From assembly GCF_019458805.1 (NCBI RefSeq), contig NZ_JAIBOA010000009.1, forward strand, positions 231,171 through 295,170: 64,000 nt of DNA. Reading direction: 5' to 3'. A model generated the notes under the pieces. That model saw nothing but the letters and a program-made list of their open reading frames with translations, ran no database searches and was not told the DNA's origin. How positions within the stretch are numbered: position 1 is the first letter of the stretch; every line of letters starts with the position of its first letter. This document shows, piece after piece, positions 11,032 through 19,622 of this stretch. The translations under genes and the position numbers were made by a program. Source of the stretch: Actinomadura parmotrematis. GTDB taxonomy: Bacteria > Actinomycetota > Actinomycetes > Streptosporangiales > Streptosporangiaceae.

Positions 11032-12150
11032 ATGCGGTGGCTCCTGCGGCGGCGGCCGGCCCCCGCCCCGCCCCCCGCGCCGGCCGGCCCGCTGGCGGTG
11101 CTGATGGGGCGGGACGAGGTGGACGTCGCGGGGCGGCGGGGCCGGCACCTCGTCCGCGGGCGCCGGGTGCTGGTCACCGGCGCCTGCGGGACGATCGGGT
11201 CGGCGCTCAGCCACCGGCTGGAGCGGCTCGAACCGGCCGCGCTCTGCCTCGCCGACCGGGACGCCGTCGGCCTCGCCCGGCTCCGGCACGAGATGGCGGC
11301 CGGCGCCGGCGGCGGCCCGGTCGTGCTCGCCGAGACCGACGTGCGCGACCGCGCCCGCGTCGACGAGGTCTTCGACGACACCCGCCCCGAGCTGGTGTTC
11401 CACGCGGCCGGGCAGTACGGGCTCGGCCCCGTCGAGGCCGACCCGTGCCGCGGCGTCGCCACCAACGTCCTCGGCGCCCGGCACGTGCTGGACGGCGCGG
11501 TCCGCACCGGCGCGCACCGGCTGGTGCTGGTGTCCTCCGACCGGGCCGCCGAGCCGACGTCGGTGCTCGGCGCGACGATGCGGCTCGGCGAGCTGCTGCT
11601 GCACGCGGGCACCGGCGGGCCGACGTGCTTCGCCGCGGTGCGCGTCGGCGACGTCATCGCCTCGTCGGGCACGCTGCTGTCGGCGCTCGGCCGGTCCATC
11701 GCCGCCGGCGGCGCCGTCACCGTCGCCCACCCGCAGGCGGCGCGGCACTTCATGACGGCCGAGGAGGCGGCGGGGCTGCTGCTGGAGGCGGCGGTCCTCG
11801 CCGAGGAGGCCGAGACGTTCGCGCTCGACACCGGCCGCCCCGTCCCCGTCATCGAGCTCGTGCACCGCTACGCCGAGCAGCTCCGGCTGCCGGAGGTGAC
11901 CATCCGGTTCAGCGGGCTCGGCCCCGGCGAGAAGCTCGCCGAGAAGGCGTTCGCCGACTCCGAGCGGCGGGTCCGCACCGCCCACCCCAAGATCTGGGCG
12001 ACCCGCGCGACGCCGCCGCCCGCCGGCCTGCCGCCGCTGCTGGACGCGCTCGCGGCCGCCGCGCGCGCCGGCGACGACGCGCGGGTGCGGCTGCTGCTCC
12101 GCCGGCTGCTGCCCGAGTACCGGCCCGCGAGCCCTGTGAGGAAGCCATGA
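11032..12150 (+). CDS. CapD/FlaA1-like nucleotide-sugar epimerase/dehydratase homologue, catalytic residues altered
   Basis: A 372-aa extended-SDR protein of the polysaccharide-biosynthesis CapD type. NAD-binding RRVLVTGACGTIGSALS is near residue 40, and the late signature GLGPGEKLAEKAF is typical of FlaA1/CapD. At the active site the family has STDKA ... NVMGATKR; here the aligned stretch is SSDRAAEPTSVLGATMRLGE, so the lysine of TDK is arginine and the second lysine is methionine. The N-terminal four-TM domain of long CapD proteins is absent. It may have changed reaction, be inactive, or partner the aminotransferase. ATG 11032 is 4 bases after the aminotransferase stop, and its own stop overlaps the next ATG. 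Confidence 0.72.
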   Translation: MRWLLRRRPAPAPPPAPAGPLAVLMGRDEVDVAGRRGRHLVRGRRVLVTGACGTIGSALSHRLERLEPAALCLADRDAVGLARLRHEMAAGAGGGPVVLAETDVRDRARVDEVFDDTRPELVFHAAGQYGLGPVEADPCRGVATNVLGARHVLDGAVRTGAHRLVLVSSDRAAEPTSVLGATMRLGELLLHAGTGGPTCFAAVRVGDVIASSGTLLSALGRSIAAGGAVTVAHPQAARHFMTAEEAAGLLLEAAVLAEEAETFALDTGRPVPVIELVHRYAEQLRLPEVTIRFSGLGPGEKLAEKAFADSERRVRTAHPKIWATRATPPPAGLPPLLDALAAAARAGDDARVRLLLRRLLPEYRPASPVRKP

Positions 12151-13382
12151 GCACCGCCCCCCGCAAGCTCCGCGTCGCCACGGTGATCACGCGCTTCAAC
12201 GGCGGCGCCGGGCAGGTCGCGCTGAACGGCGCGCTCGCCCTGGACCCCGGCGCCTACGAGCGGGCCGTCGTCACCGGCGGCGTCGGCATGGACTCGGTCG
12301 CCGGCGAGGGCGGCGGCGCGGACGTGCTGTACGGGGAGGAGGCGGTCGCGAACGCCGCGACCGGCGACCTCACCCCGGCCGCGCACCGCGCCGGAATGGA
12401 GATCGTGCAGGTCCGGCCGCTCGTCCCGCAGATCGCGCCGCGCGACGACGTCGCCGCGCTCCGCACCCTCACCCGCGTCCTCGCCGAGGGCCGCTACGAC
12501 GTGGTGCACACCCACAGCGCCAAGGGCGGCGTCATCGGGCGGGTCGCCGCGGCGCGCGCGGGCGTCCCGCGGATCGTGCACACCTGGCACGGGTTCCCGT
12601 TCCACGAGTTCCAGTCGGCGCTGCGGCGCCGCGCCTACATCCGGCTGGAGCGGGTCGCGGCCAAGCACACCGACGCGTTCCTCGCCATCGGGTCCGAGAC
12701 GGTCACGACGGCGCTCCGCCTCGGCCTCACCGGCCCCGAGCGGGTCCGGCTGTCGTGGCCGGCGGTGGACGTGGACGCCTACGCGACCGCGCCCGGCTCG
12801 CGGGCGCAGGCCCGACGCCGCCTGGACCTGCCGCTCGGCGTGAAGGTCGTCGGCTCGATCGGCCGGCTCACCTACCAGAAGGGCCCGGAGATCTTCGTCA
12901 AGGCTCTCGCCGCGCTGCCCGACGACGTGTTCGGGCTCTGGGTCGGCGGCGGCACCATGCTGGCCGAGCTGGAGAAGCTGACGGCGCGGCTCGGCCTCAC
13001 CGAGCGGATGCGCTGGCTCGGGCACCGCGACGACGTCGCCGACGTGCTGCCCGCCTTCGACGTGATGGCGATGGCGTCCCGCTGGGAGGGCCTGCCGTGC
13101 GTGCTCGTCGAGGCGATCGGCGCGGGCGTCCCGCTCATCGCGACGGCCGTCCCGTCCAACCAGGACCTGGTGCTCGCCGGGGAGACGGGCCTGCTCGTCC
13201 GCCCCGAGGACCCCGCGCAGCTGTCCGCCGCGATGGCGCACCTGCTGGACGATCCGGTCGCCGCGGCGCGGATGGCCGAGCGCGCCCGCGGCCGCGTCGG
13301 CGACTGGTTCTCCCCCGCGCACCTGGGCGTCCAGCTCGACGAGGTCTACCGCGGCACCTCGAAGCGGCCGTTCCGGCGATGA
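12147..13382 (+). CDS. glycosyltransferase family 4
   Basis: A 411-aa GT-B glycosyltransferase. The N-terminal domain opens with LRVATVITRFNGGAGQVALNG and has VVHTHSAKGGVIGRVAA; the C-terminal domain carries the donor-binding part, GSIGRLTYQKGPEIFVKALA and MASRWEGLPCVLVEAIGAGVP, containing the E-x7-E of GT4. It transfers a sugar from a nucleotide donor onto the lipid-linked repeat unit at the cytoplasmic face. ATG 12147 overlaps the TGA of the CapD-like gene (ATGA), and its stop overlaps the ATG of the polymerase gene. It is the only non-priming glycosyltransferase in the visible operon, so either the repeat unit is very short or other transferases are encoded elsewhere. Confidence 0.87.
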   Translation: MSTAPRKLRVATVITRFNGGAGQVALNGALALDPGAYERAVVTGGVGMDSVAGEGGGADVLYGEEAVANAATGDLTPAAHRAGMEIVQVRPLVPQIAPRDDVAALRTLTRVLAEGRYDVVHTHSAKGGVIGRVAAARAGVPRIVHTWHGFPFHEFQSALRRRAYIRLERVAAKHTDAFLAIGSETVTTALRLGLTGPERVRLSWPAVDVDAYATAPGSRAQARRRLDLPLGVKVVGSIGRLTYQKGPEIFVKALAALPDDVFGLWVGGGTMLAELEKLTARLGLTERMRWLGHRDDVADVLPAFDVMAMASRWEGLPCVLVEAIGAGVPLIATAVPSNQDLVLAGETGLLVRPEDPAQLSAAMAHLLDDPVAAARMAERARGRVGDWFSPAHLGVQLDEVYRGTSKRPFRR

Positions 13383-14707
13383 CGGCGACCCGGGCCCCCG
13401 AGGCGGCGGCGGAGACGGACGCGCCGCCGCTGAAGCGGCGCTGGCCGCTCACCGCGCTGGCGCTCGTCTTCGGCATCGCGTCGCTGCCGATGCTGATGCC
13501 CGCCGGGATCGGCCCCGGCCCCGGCAACACCGGCCTGCCCGACGTCGCCCTGGTCGCCGTCACCTTCGTGACGCTGCTCTGGGCGGCGACGCGGCGGCAG
13601 GCGGTGCACTGGCCGTTCCTCGTCCCGACCCTGCTGACGATCATCGCGGGCGGCATCGCCGCGATCGTCAACGACGCGGGCGCGCTCACCCTGGTCAAGG
13701 ACCTGTTCGTGCTGCTGTGGGCGGTCAGCATCGCCAACCTCGGCCGCGACCCCGGCCTGCTGCGCGTCGCCCTGCGCGCCTGGGTGTACATCGGCACGTT
13801 CTACGCCGCCGCCATGATCGCGGGGTTCGTCCTCGGCATCGAGGACCTGTCGGGCAAGCAGCTCGACGGCGACCGCGCGCAGTTCACCTTCGGCGACGCC
13901 AACTACGCCTCCAACTGGTTCATCTGCGTGCTCTTCGTCGCCCGCGCCGCGCGGGTGCCGTCCCGCACCGGCGCGCGGTGGGCGGTGTGCGGGGTGCTGC
14001 TGGCCGCCGAGATCCTGACCGGGTCGAACGGCGGCGCGCTCGCCCTCGGCGTCGCGGTCGTCCTCGGGTACCTGTTCCGGCTGTTCCGCGAGGGCAAGGC
14101 GCACCACGCCATCGCCGCCGGGACGCTCGCGGCGCTCGTCGGCGGCGCGGGCGTCGCGGCGCTGACGGTCGTGAACGTCCAGCCCGTGCTGGACCAGGCC
14201 AGCGCGATGTCGCCGATCCTGCGCGACTCGATCGGCCGCACGACCGGGGAGAGCACCGAGTCGCGGTCGTCGGTGCTGAACAGCACCATCAAGATGCTCA
14301 AGGAGCAGGAGCATCCGTGGGGCATCGGCCCCGGGCAGACCGAGACGGCCATGCGCGCCGGCCAGGAGAGCTACGTCCGCGAGGCCCACAACGACTACAT
14401 CGCCGCCGTCCTGGAGCGCGGCTTCCTCGGCGGGATCGCGCTGATCGTGCTGCTGTTCACGCTGCTGCTGAAATGCGTCCGCATCGCCCGCCGGGACGCG
14501 CTGACCCCCGAGTACGCCGCGCTCGTCCCGCGCCCCGAGCTGTTCGGCGCGCTGGTGGCGGTGTTCCTGGTGTCCGGCCTGTTCTACGAGACCCTGCACT
14601 ACCGGCACGGCTGGGCCCTCTTCGGCCTGATCGCCGCACTCGACCTGTTCGGCAGGCGCGAGTCGCCCGCGCAGACGCGGGAGACCCGAGAAGGTGAAGC
14701 CGCATGA
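13379..14707 (+). CDS. O-antigen ligase/polymerase (Wzy-like) membrane protein
   Basis: A 442-aa polytopic membrane protein with roughly 10-12 hydrophobic segments, starting with LTALALVFGIASLPMLM and ending with FGALVAVFLVSGLFYETLHYRHGWALFGLIAALDLF. Between late helices lies a large extracytoplasmic loop (LRDSIGRTTGESTESRSSVLN ... HPWGIGPGQTETAM), followed by REAHNDYIAAVLERGFLGGIAL. That (H)N-x-Y-[L/I] pattern after a WGIGPG-like loop is the hallmark of the O-antigen ligase/polymerase family. It would polymerise or ligate lipid-linked units outside the membrane. ATG 13379 overlaps the GT4 stop, and its stop overlaps the flippase ATG (14704). Polymerase versus ligase cannot be told from sequence, but the neighbours favour a Wzy role. 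Confidence 0.8.
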   Translation: MTATRAPEAAAETDAPPLKRRWPLTALALVFGIASLPMLMPAGIGPGPGNTGLPDVALVAVTFVTLLWAATRRQAVHWPFLVPTLLTIIAGGIAAIVNDAGALTLVKDLFVLLWAVSIANLGRDPGLLRVALRAWVYIGTFYAAAMIAGFVLGIEDLSGKQLDGDRAQFTFGDANYASNWFICVLFVARAARVPSRTGARWAVCGVLLAAEILTGSNGGALALGVAVVLGYLFRLFREGKAHHAIAAGTLAALVGGAGVAALTVVNVQPVLDQASAMSPILRDSIGRTTGESTESRSSVLNSTIKMLKEQEHPWGIGPGQTETAMRAGQESYVREAHNDYIAAVLERGFLGGIALIVLLFTLLLKCVRIARRDALTPEYAALVPRPELFGALVAVFLVSGLFYETLHYRHGWALFGLIAALDLFGRRESPAQTRETREGEAA

Positions 14708-16017
14708 CCGAGACGCAACGGCCCGACGCCCCCGCCGAGCAGTCCGCCCCCAACCTGCGCAACCGGCTGGTGGCGCTCGTCGCCGGGAACATGGCCGGGC
14801 GGATCGGCGCGCTCGCCTCGCTCGGGATCGCGACGGTGCTCGTCGCGCGGATCGGCGGCCCGAAGCTCGTCGGCGCGTTCACGCTGGTGCGGATCCTGCC
14901 CGGCCTCGTCTGCCAGCTCTCCAACGCCGGGCTCCCGGGCGCCGCGCCGTTCTTCCTGGCCGGAGCGGAGTTCGACCAGCGGCGCGTCCGGCCCACCCTG
15001 GTGTGGATCACCGCCGGCGGGGCGGTGCTCGGCGCGCTCGCCTGGCTCGCCCTCAGCCCCGCCCTCTACCTGCTGTTCTTCAAGTCGTTCGGGTTCTGGA
15101 TCGCGCTCGCCGCCGCCGCGCCCGCCTTCACCCAGGGGTTCGTGTCGGTCGGCAAGGGCCTCCTGCAGGGCACCGACGACCTGCGCGGCGCCGCCCTCGC
15201 CATCGCCGTCGAGGAGTTCGTCTTCCTGCCGATCTACCTGGCGCTGCTGCTCGGCTGGTACGGGCCGGGCGCGCTCGTCGCCGGCCTCGTCCTCGCCGAC
15301 GTCGCCGCCACCGCGTGGATCGCGGCCCGGCTGCGGCGGCGCGGCTTCTTCGCCGGCTGGGGCCGCCCCGACGCCCGCCTCGGCCGCCGCATCGCCGCCT
15401 ACGGGATGCGCGGCCAGCTCGGCCAGCTCGTGGACCTGCTGAACCTGCGCCTGGACGTGGCGTTCCTCGGCGCGATGGCCGGACCGGCCGTCCTCGGCGT
15501 CTACACGGTGGCCAGCAAGTTCGCCGAGCTCGTCCAGCTCCCCGGCCTCGCCGTCAACTACGTCCTCTACCCCGACTTCGCCAAGGAGGACCGGCGGACC
15601 GCCGGCGACCGCACGGCCCGCCTGATCCTGCCCGCCCTCGCGGTGTCGGCGGCGAGCGCGGTGCCGCTCGCGCTGCTCACCGGGACGGTGCTGCCGCTGG
15701 TGTTCGGCGACGCCTTCGACGGCGCCCGCACCCCCACCTACCTGCTCCTCGTCGGCCTCGTCACGTTCGGGGTGTCCGGCCTGGTCATGGCCTACCTGTA
15801 CGGGGTCGGGCGGCCGGGCCTGACCTCGCTCGGCCAGGCCGCCGGGCTCCTCGTGACGGTCGCGCTGGACCTCGCCCTCATCCCCCGCTTCGGCGCGACC
15901 GGCGCCGCGCTCGCCTCCGTGGCCTCCTACTACACCACCACCCTCGTCCTCCTGCTCTTCTTCACGCGGCTCAGAAGGCGGTTCCGTCATGACGACCGAC
16001 AGGTCCGACAGGGATGA
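14704..16017 (+). CDS. polysaccharide flippase (Wzx/MATE-like)
   Basis: A 437-aa integral membrane protein with about 12 to 14 predicted helices and a short hydrophilic N-terminus. NRLVALVAGNMAGRIGALASLGIATVLVARIGG at the N-terminus and the second-half segment GMRGQLGQLVDLLNLRLDVAFLGAMAGPAVLGVYTVASKFAEL are characteristic of Wzx-type polysaccharide transporters. It should flip the undecaprenyl-linked repeat unit to the outer face for polymerisation. ATG 14704 overlaps the polymerase stop. Its last 29 bases overlap the next gene, which begins in a different frame at 15989, an unusually long overlap supporting one transcript. Family call firm. Confidence 0.85.
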   Translation: MTETQRPDAPAEQSAPNLRNRLVALVAGNMAGRIGALASLGIATVLVARIGGPKLVGAFTLVRILPGLVCQLSNAGLPGAAPFFLAGAEFDQRRVRPTLVWITAGGAVLGALAWLALSPALYLLFFKSFGFWIALAAAAPAFTQGFVSVGKGLLQGTDDLRGAALAIAVEEFVFLPIYLALLLGWYGPGALVAGLVLADVAATAWIAARLRRRGFFAGWGRPDARLGRRIAAYGMRGQLGQLVDLLNLRLDVAFLGAMAGPAVLGVYTVASKFAELVQLPGLAVNYVLYPDFAKEDRRTAGDRTARLILPALAVSAASAVPLALLTGTVLPLVFGDAFDGARTPTYLLLVGLVTFGVSGLVMAYLYGVGRPGLTSLGQAAGLLVTVALDLALIPRFGATGAALASVASYYTTTLVLLLFFTRLRRRFRHDDRQVRQG

Positions 16018-16777
16018 CCTGGAGACCCGGCCGATCGACCCGTCCGACGGCGTGCCGCCCTCGGCGGCGCGGCGGGCGCTCGACGTGGCGGGCGCGCTCG
16101 CCGGCCTCGCCGCGCTCTGCGTCCCGCTGCTGCTGATCTGGCTGACGGTGCGGCTGACCAGCCGGGGGCCCGGGATCTTCCGGCAGGTCCGCGTCGGGCA
16201 GGGCGGCCGGCCGTTCGTCATGTACAAGTTCCGCACCATGCGCCAGGGCGTCGGCGGCCTCACCGTCACCGCCAACCGCGACCCGCGCCTCACCCGCGCC
16301 GGCGCGGTGCTGCGCCGCTGGTCGCTGGACGAGCTGCCGCAGCTCGCCAACGTCCTGCGCGGCACGATGACGCTCGTCGGGCCGCGCCCGGAGACCTACG
16401 ACCTGGCGGTGCACTACGACGCGCGCTCGCGCTGGGTGTTCGACCACCGGCCCGGCCTCACCGGCGTGTCCGAGGTGCGGTTCCGCGACTTCGACGTCCT
16501 CGGCCCCGGCGAGGAGGTCGACCTCGTCAACTACATCGAGCGGATCGTCCCGGCGCGCGTCGCGGTGGACGCCGTCTACCTGCGCGACCCGTCGATGCGC
16601 GCGACGCTGCGGGCGCTCTGGGACACCGTCAAGCACATGCTCGGCATGACGGTGCCGCCGCTTCAGGTCGCGGCGGACGGCAGCGTCCGCGAGGGCGACT
16701 CCTCGCACGCCCCCGACGGCGGCCTGTCGGTGCCCGCGCGCAAGGAGCGCGCCGGGGAGCCCGGTTCGGCGGCGTGA
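15989..16777 (+). CDS. bacterial sugar transferase (priming glycosyl-1-phosphate transferase)
   Basis: A 262-aa short-form polyprenyl-phosphate hexose-1-phosphate transferase. One membrane segment (VAGALAGLAALCVPLLLIWLTV) is near residue 30. It is followed by the signature of the family: SRGPGIFRQVRVGQGGRPFVMYKFRTM, then RWSLDELPQLANVLRGTMTLVGPRPE with the catalytic acidic and basic residues, and HRPGLTGVSEV. The C-terminal tail of about 40 residues is hydrophilic. It would start repeat-unit assembly by moving a sugar-1-phosphate onto undecaprenyl phosphate at the inner membrane face. Placing the priming enzyme late in the operon is unusual but not rare. Its TGA overlaps the GTG of the next gene. 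Confidence 0.9.
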   Translation: MTTDRSDRDDLETRPIDPSDGVPPSAARRALDVAGALAGLAALCVPLLLIWLTVRLTSRGPGIFRQVRVGQGGRPFVMYKFRTMRQGVGGLTVTANRDPRLTRAGAVLRRWSLDELPQLANVLRGTMTLVGPRPETYDLAVHYDARSRWVFDHRPGLTGVSEVRFRDFDVLGPGEEVDLVNYIERIVPARVAVDAVYLRDPSMRATLRALWDTVKHMLGMTVPPLQVAADGSVREGDSSHAPDGGLSVPARKERAGEPGSAA

Positions 16778-17697
16778 CCGTGGACGCCCGGATGAAGGCC
16801 GCGGCGGTCGTCGCCGCGCTCGCGCTCGCCGCCGGGGTCGTGTTCTGGGCGCAGCGCGGCGCGGGCGGCGACGCCCCCTACCGCGGGCCGCTCGCCACGC
16901 CCGGCACGGCGCCGGCGGAGGCGCCCGCGACCCGCCACATCGCCCTCAACACCCAGCCGTCGGACTACCCGAGGCTCCGCGCGCTCGGCTACGACCTGGT
17001 GGACGTCAAGCCCGACCCGGCGCTGGTGGACGCGATCCCCGCCGGGATGCGGGGCCTCATGTGGGTCGGCAACTTCACCTGCGGCGCCTTCGAGCTCGAC
17101 TACACCGCGTTCACCGAGGCCGTCCGGCGCCTCGCGCGCGACCCCAGGGTGTACGGCTGGTACCTGTCGGACGAGCCGAACCCCCGCGAGTGCCCCGGCA
17201 TCGCCGCCGAGATCCGCAGGCGGGCCGACTTCATCCGCGCCCACGCGCCCGGCCAGGTGTCGTTCGTGTCGCTCACCGACTGGCCCATGAAGCCCGTCGC
17301 CCCGAAGCGCACCCACGTCGACCTCGTCGGCCTGGACCCCTACCCCTGCAAGGGCGGCACGAAGGCCGGGAAGGAGTGCAACATCGACGCCGTCGACCGG
17401 ATGGTGCGGATGGCCGACGAGGCGGGCGTCCCGCGCCGCTCGGTCGTCCCGGTGTTCCAGACGTTCGGGCAGTCCTGCTCGGGCGGCGAGCGCGAGTACT
17501 GGCTGCCGACCGTCCCGCAGCTCCGGGCGATCCTCGCGCGCTGGGACCGGCTCGTGCCCCGGCCGCCGTTCGACATCTCCTACTCCTGGGGCCACCAGGG
17601 CGAGTGGGCGTGCCCGACGCTCGCCGACGCCGACGGGTCCGGCGGCCGCCCCGACCTGCAGTCGGTGTTCAAGGAGCGGCACGCCGCACGGCGCTGA
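16774..17697 (+). CDS. exported glycosidase-like TIM-barrel protein
   Basis: A 307-aa protein starting with GTG 16774 inside GTGA. An N-terminal hydrophobic helix (AAAVVAALALAAGVVFWAQ) serves as an uncleaved anchor or signal peptide. Beyond it the sequence has glycoside-hydrolase barrel features: LRALGYDLVDVKPDPALVDAI, GLMWVGNFTCGAF, YGWYLSDEPNPREC with a DEP where such folds place an acid/base residue, HVDLVGLDPYPC, and SYSWGHQGEWACP. Six cysteines suggest disulphides outside the cell. I cannot assign a GH family. As the last gene of the operon, before a strong hairpin, it may trim, release or remodel the polysaccharide; this is inference. Confidence 0.65.
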   Translation: MTVDARMKAAAVVAALALAAGVVFWAQRGAGGDAPYRGPLATPGTAPAEAPATRHIALNTQPSDYPRLRALGYDLVDVKPDPALVDAIPAGMRGLMWVGNFTCGAFELDYTAFTEAVRRLARDPRVYGWYLSDEPNPRECPGIAAEIRRRADFIRAHAPGQVSFVSLTDWPMKPVAPKRTHVDLVGLDPYPCKGGTKAGKECNIDAVDRMVRMADEAGVPRRSVVPVFQTFGQSCSGGEREYWLPTVPQLRAILARWDRLVPRPPFDISYSWGHQGEWACPTLADADGSGGRPDLQSVFKERHAARR

Positions 17698-17739
17698 CGC
17701 CGGCGGCCCCCTCCCCGGAAGGAGGGGGCCGCCGGCGTC
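17696..17739. terminator. bidirectional hairpin terminator
   Basis: A perfect 19-bp inverted repeat: 17696-17714 pairs with 17721-17739 around the 6-base loop CCGGAA. The stem is very GC-rich and begins at the stop codon of the glycosidase-like gene. It sits exactly between two convergent genes, stopping 4 bases before the MBL/Rieske stop, so it can serve both strands. There is no T-tract, as is usual for actinomycete terminators. Confidence 0.8.
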
Positions 17740-17742
17740 CCG

Positions 17743-19365
17743 TCAGCCCGCCTCGGACAGTCCCTCCTCCGTGAACTGCACGTCCATGTCCGGCGGAGCC
17801 GCCAGGACCTCGCGGGAGGCGAGCGCCGCCGACCGCGCGTTCACGCACGCGCCCGTCGCGAGGTCGAACGCGAAGTTGTGCGCCAGGCAGTGCACCTGCC
17901 CGTCCCGCACGACCGCGCCGATCGACAGATCCTCGCCCGCGTGCGGGCAGTAGCGCGGGATGTCGTAGGAGCGGCCGCCCCAGTCCACGACGATCCGCTC
18001 GGTCTCGTCGCGGCCGGTCTCGTACGCCTCCACGGCCTTCAGCGCGGGCGCGTTGGCGTGCTTGAGCAGGCCGACCAGGTAGTCGTTGTACACGTCGGGG
18101 TCGCGGAACAGGGTGAGCCGGAAGGAGATCAGCAGGTCCTCCCAGGCCAGCCGGCCGTCCAGCACGCCCTGCACCCAGCGGCCCGCGGTCGTGATGCGGT
18201 AGTGCGGGCGGGCGTCCGGCGCGGCCGGGGCGACCGTGACGCCGCCCGCCCGCAGGTCCACGTCCCAGGTGCCGCCGTGCGGGCCGGTGATCTCGAACCG
18301 GACGAGCATGTCGATCCGGGTGAGGAAGTAGTCGCTCAGCCCGCCGAGCAGCTCGAAGTGCCGGGCGAACCGCTCGTACAGGCCGGGGCCGGGCTCGGGG
18401 TGGGCGGCGAGCTCCCCGGCGATCGCGTCCGCGCGGTCGGCGGCGTACTTGTCGAGGTAGGCCGCGCGGTCCTCGTCGGCGAAGGAGAACGCCGCCGACA
18501 CCGGGTCGCGGGTGACGCGCCCGGTGCCGAGGTCGATGGCGTCGCCGGGCCGGAAGGCGTCCCAGCGCTGCTGCGGCAGGTGCTCGCGGAACCAGTCCAC
18601 GGCGGCGTCGGGGTCGCAGAACGCGCCGCCGTCGCGGTCCAGGACCCAGTCGAGCCGGCGGACCTCCTCGTCCAGGAAGCAGGGCGGCCCGGCGAACGGG
18701 ACGGCGAGCGCGGGCCCGGTCTGGCGGACGAGGCGCTGCACCGACCGCAGCTTGGAGATCCGCTTGGCCGCCGCGACCCGCGCCATCTCCGCGGCCGGGT
18801 AGTCGTAGCAGATCGGATGCCAGGACGCGCCGGACGCCTGCACCGCCATGAGGTCCAGGGTCCCGCCCGCCAGGTGCTTGGCGCGCCGCGCCTGCGCGGC
18901 GGTGAGCCGGGCGTCGTTGCAGTGCAGCACGGCGCGGCCGTCGGCGACGATGAGGAATGCCGCGTCATGACACATCGGGGACAGCTCCGGAATCACCGTG
19001 ATCCAGGAGCCCGCATTGTCCAGCGGGAATTTCTCCCAGGCCGGTATCTCGATTACCTGCCGGGAACCGGCGGCCGCCGCCATGCGTTCTCTGAAGGCGG
19101 GTCCCGGATAGCGCGGAATGAGGATTCGCGCGCGGGCGGGGAGGCGCCCGATGACCCAGGGGTCGAAATGATCTAGGTGTTCGTGCGAGACGGCGACCCA
19201 GTCGGCCTCGCCGAGCGCGGCGGCGTCCAGATGATCGTTCCTCGGGTACTGGTGCCAGGCCCCGAGAAAGGCCCCCGTGGGGGCGAGCCACGGGTCCGCG
19301 AGCAGGCGGAACGCCGCCGCGTCCAGCGCCAGTCCGGCATGTCCGATAAAGGTGACCTTCGGCAT
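17743..19365 (-). CDS. MBL-fold/Rieske fusion protein, UDP-MurNAc hydroxylase (NamH)-like
   Basis: A 540-aa protein. The N-terminal metallo-beta-lactamase-like domain has VTFIGHAGLALD and VAVSHEHLDHFDPWVI, an HxHxDH metal site. A middle domain follows (residues about 280-440), and a C-terminal Rieske [2Fe-2S] domain has YCPHAGEDLS and CLAHNFAFDLATG, the two Cys-x-His ligand pairs. This order, MBL then Rieske, is the layout I recall for mycobacterial NamH (Rv3818), which converts UDP-N-acetyl- to UDP-N-glycolylmuramic acid and is related to CMP-sialic acid hydroxylase. Start ATG 19365 is where the conserved fold begins; the open frame extends 300 bases further without homology. The substrate could be another sugar nucleotide, given the adjacent polysaccharide operon. 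Confidence 0.7.
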   Translation of the reverse strand: MPKVTFIGHAGLALDAAAFRLLADPWLAPTGAFLGAWHQYPRNDHLDAAALGEADWVAVSHEHLDHFDPWVIGRLPARARILIPRYPGPAFRERMAAAAGSRQVIEIPAWEKFPLDNAGSWITVIPELSPMCHDAAFLIVADGRAVLHCNDARLTAAQARRAKHLAGGTLDLMAVQASGASWHPICYDYPAAEMARVAAAKRISKLRSVQRLVRQTGPALAVPFAGPPCFLDEEVRRLDWVLDRDGGAFCDPDAAVDWFREHLPQQRWDAFRPGDAIDLGTGRVTRDPVSAAFSFADEDRAAYLDKYAADRADAIAGELAAHPEPGPGLYERFARHFELLGGLSDYFLTRIDMLVRFEITGPHGGTWDVDLRAGGVTVAPAAPDARPHYRITTAGRWVQGVLDGRLAWEDLLISFRLTLFRDPDVYNDYLVGLLKHANAPALKAVEAYETGRDETERIVVDWGGRSYDIPRYCPHAGEDLSIGAVVRDGQVHCLAHNFAFDLATGACVNARSAALASREVLAAPPDMDVQFTEEGLSEAG

Positions 19366-19622
19366 AGCGGAAGGATCCCCGACGCCCCCGCGCGCCGCAC
19401 CCGGCCGAATGCGCAAGGCGGCTACGTCACGGGTATGAAAGAAATGGCGCGGCGGCGACCGGCAATCCCCGCTTCGACGCCCCGACAATGGACCGGGTTT
19501 ACGCCGGGATATTGTTGTCCGCTTCCGGCCAGGGCGCGGCCACTTGGGGTAATTCATCTGGACACGGCCCGTTGTCCGGGCGACGTTCGTGGGGGTGCTG
19601 GTATGACGGACGGGGGTCCTCC

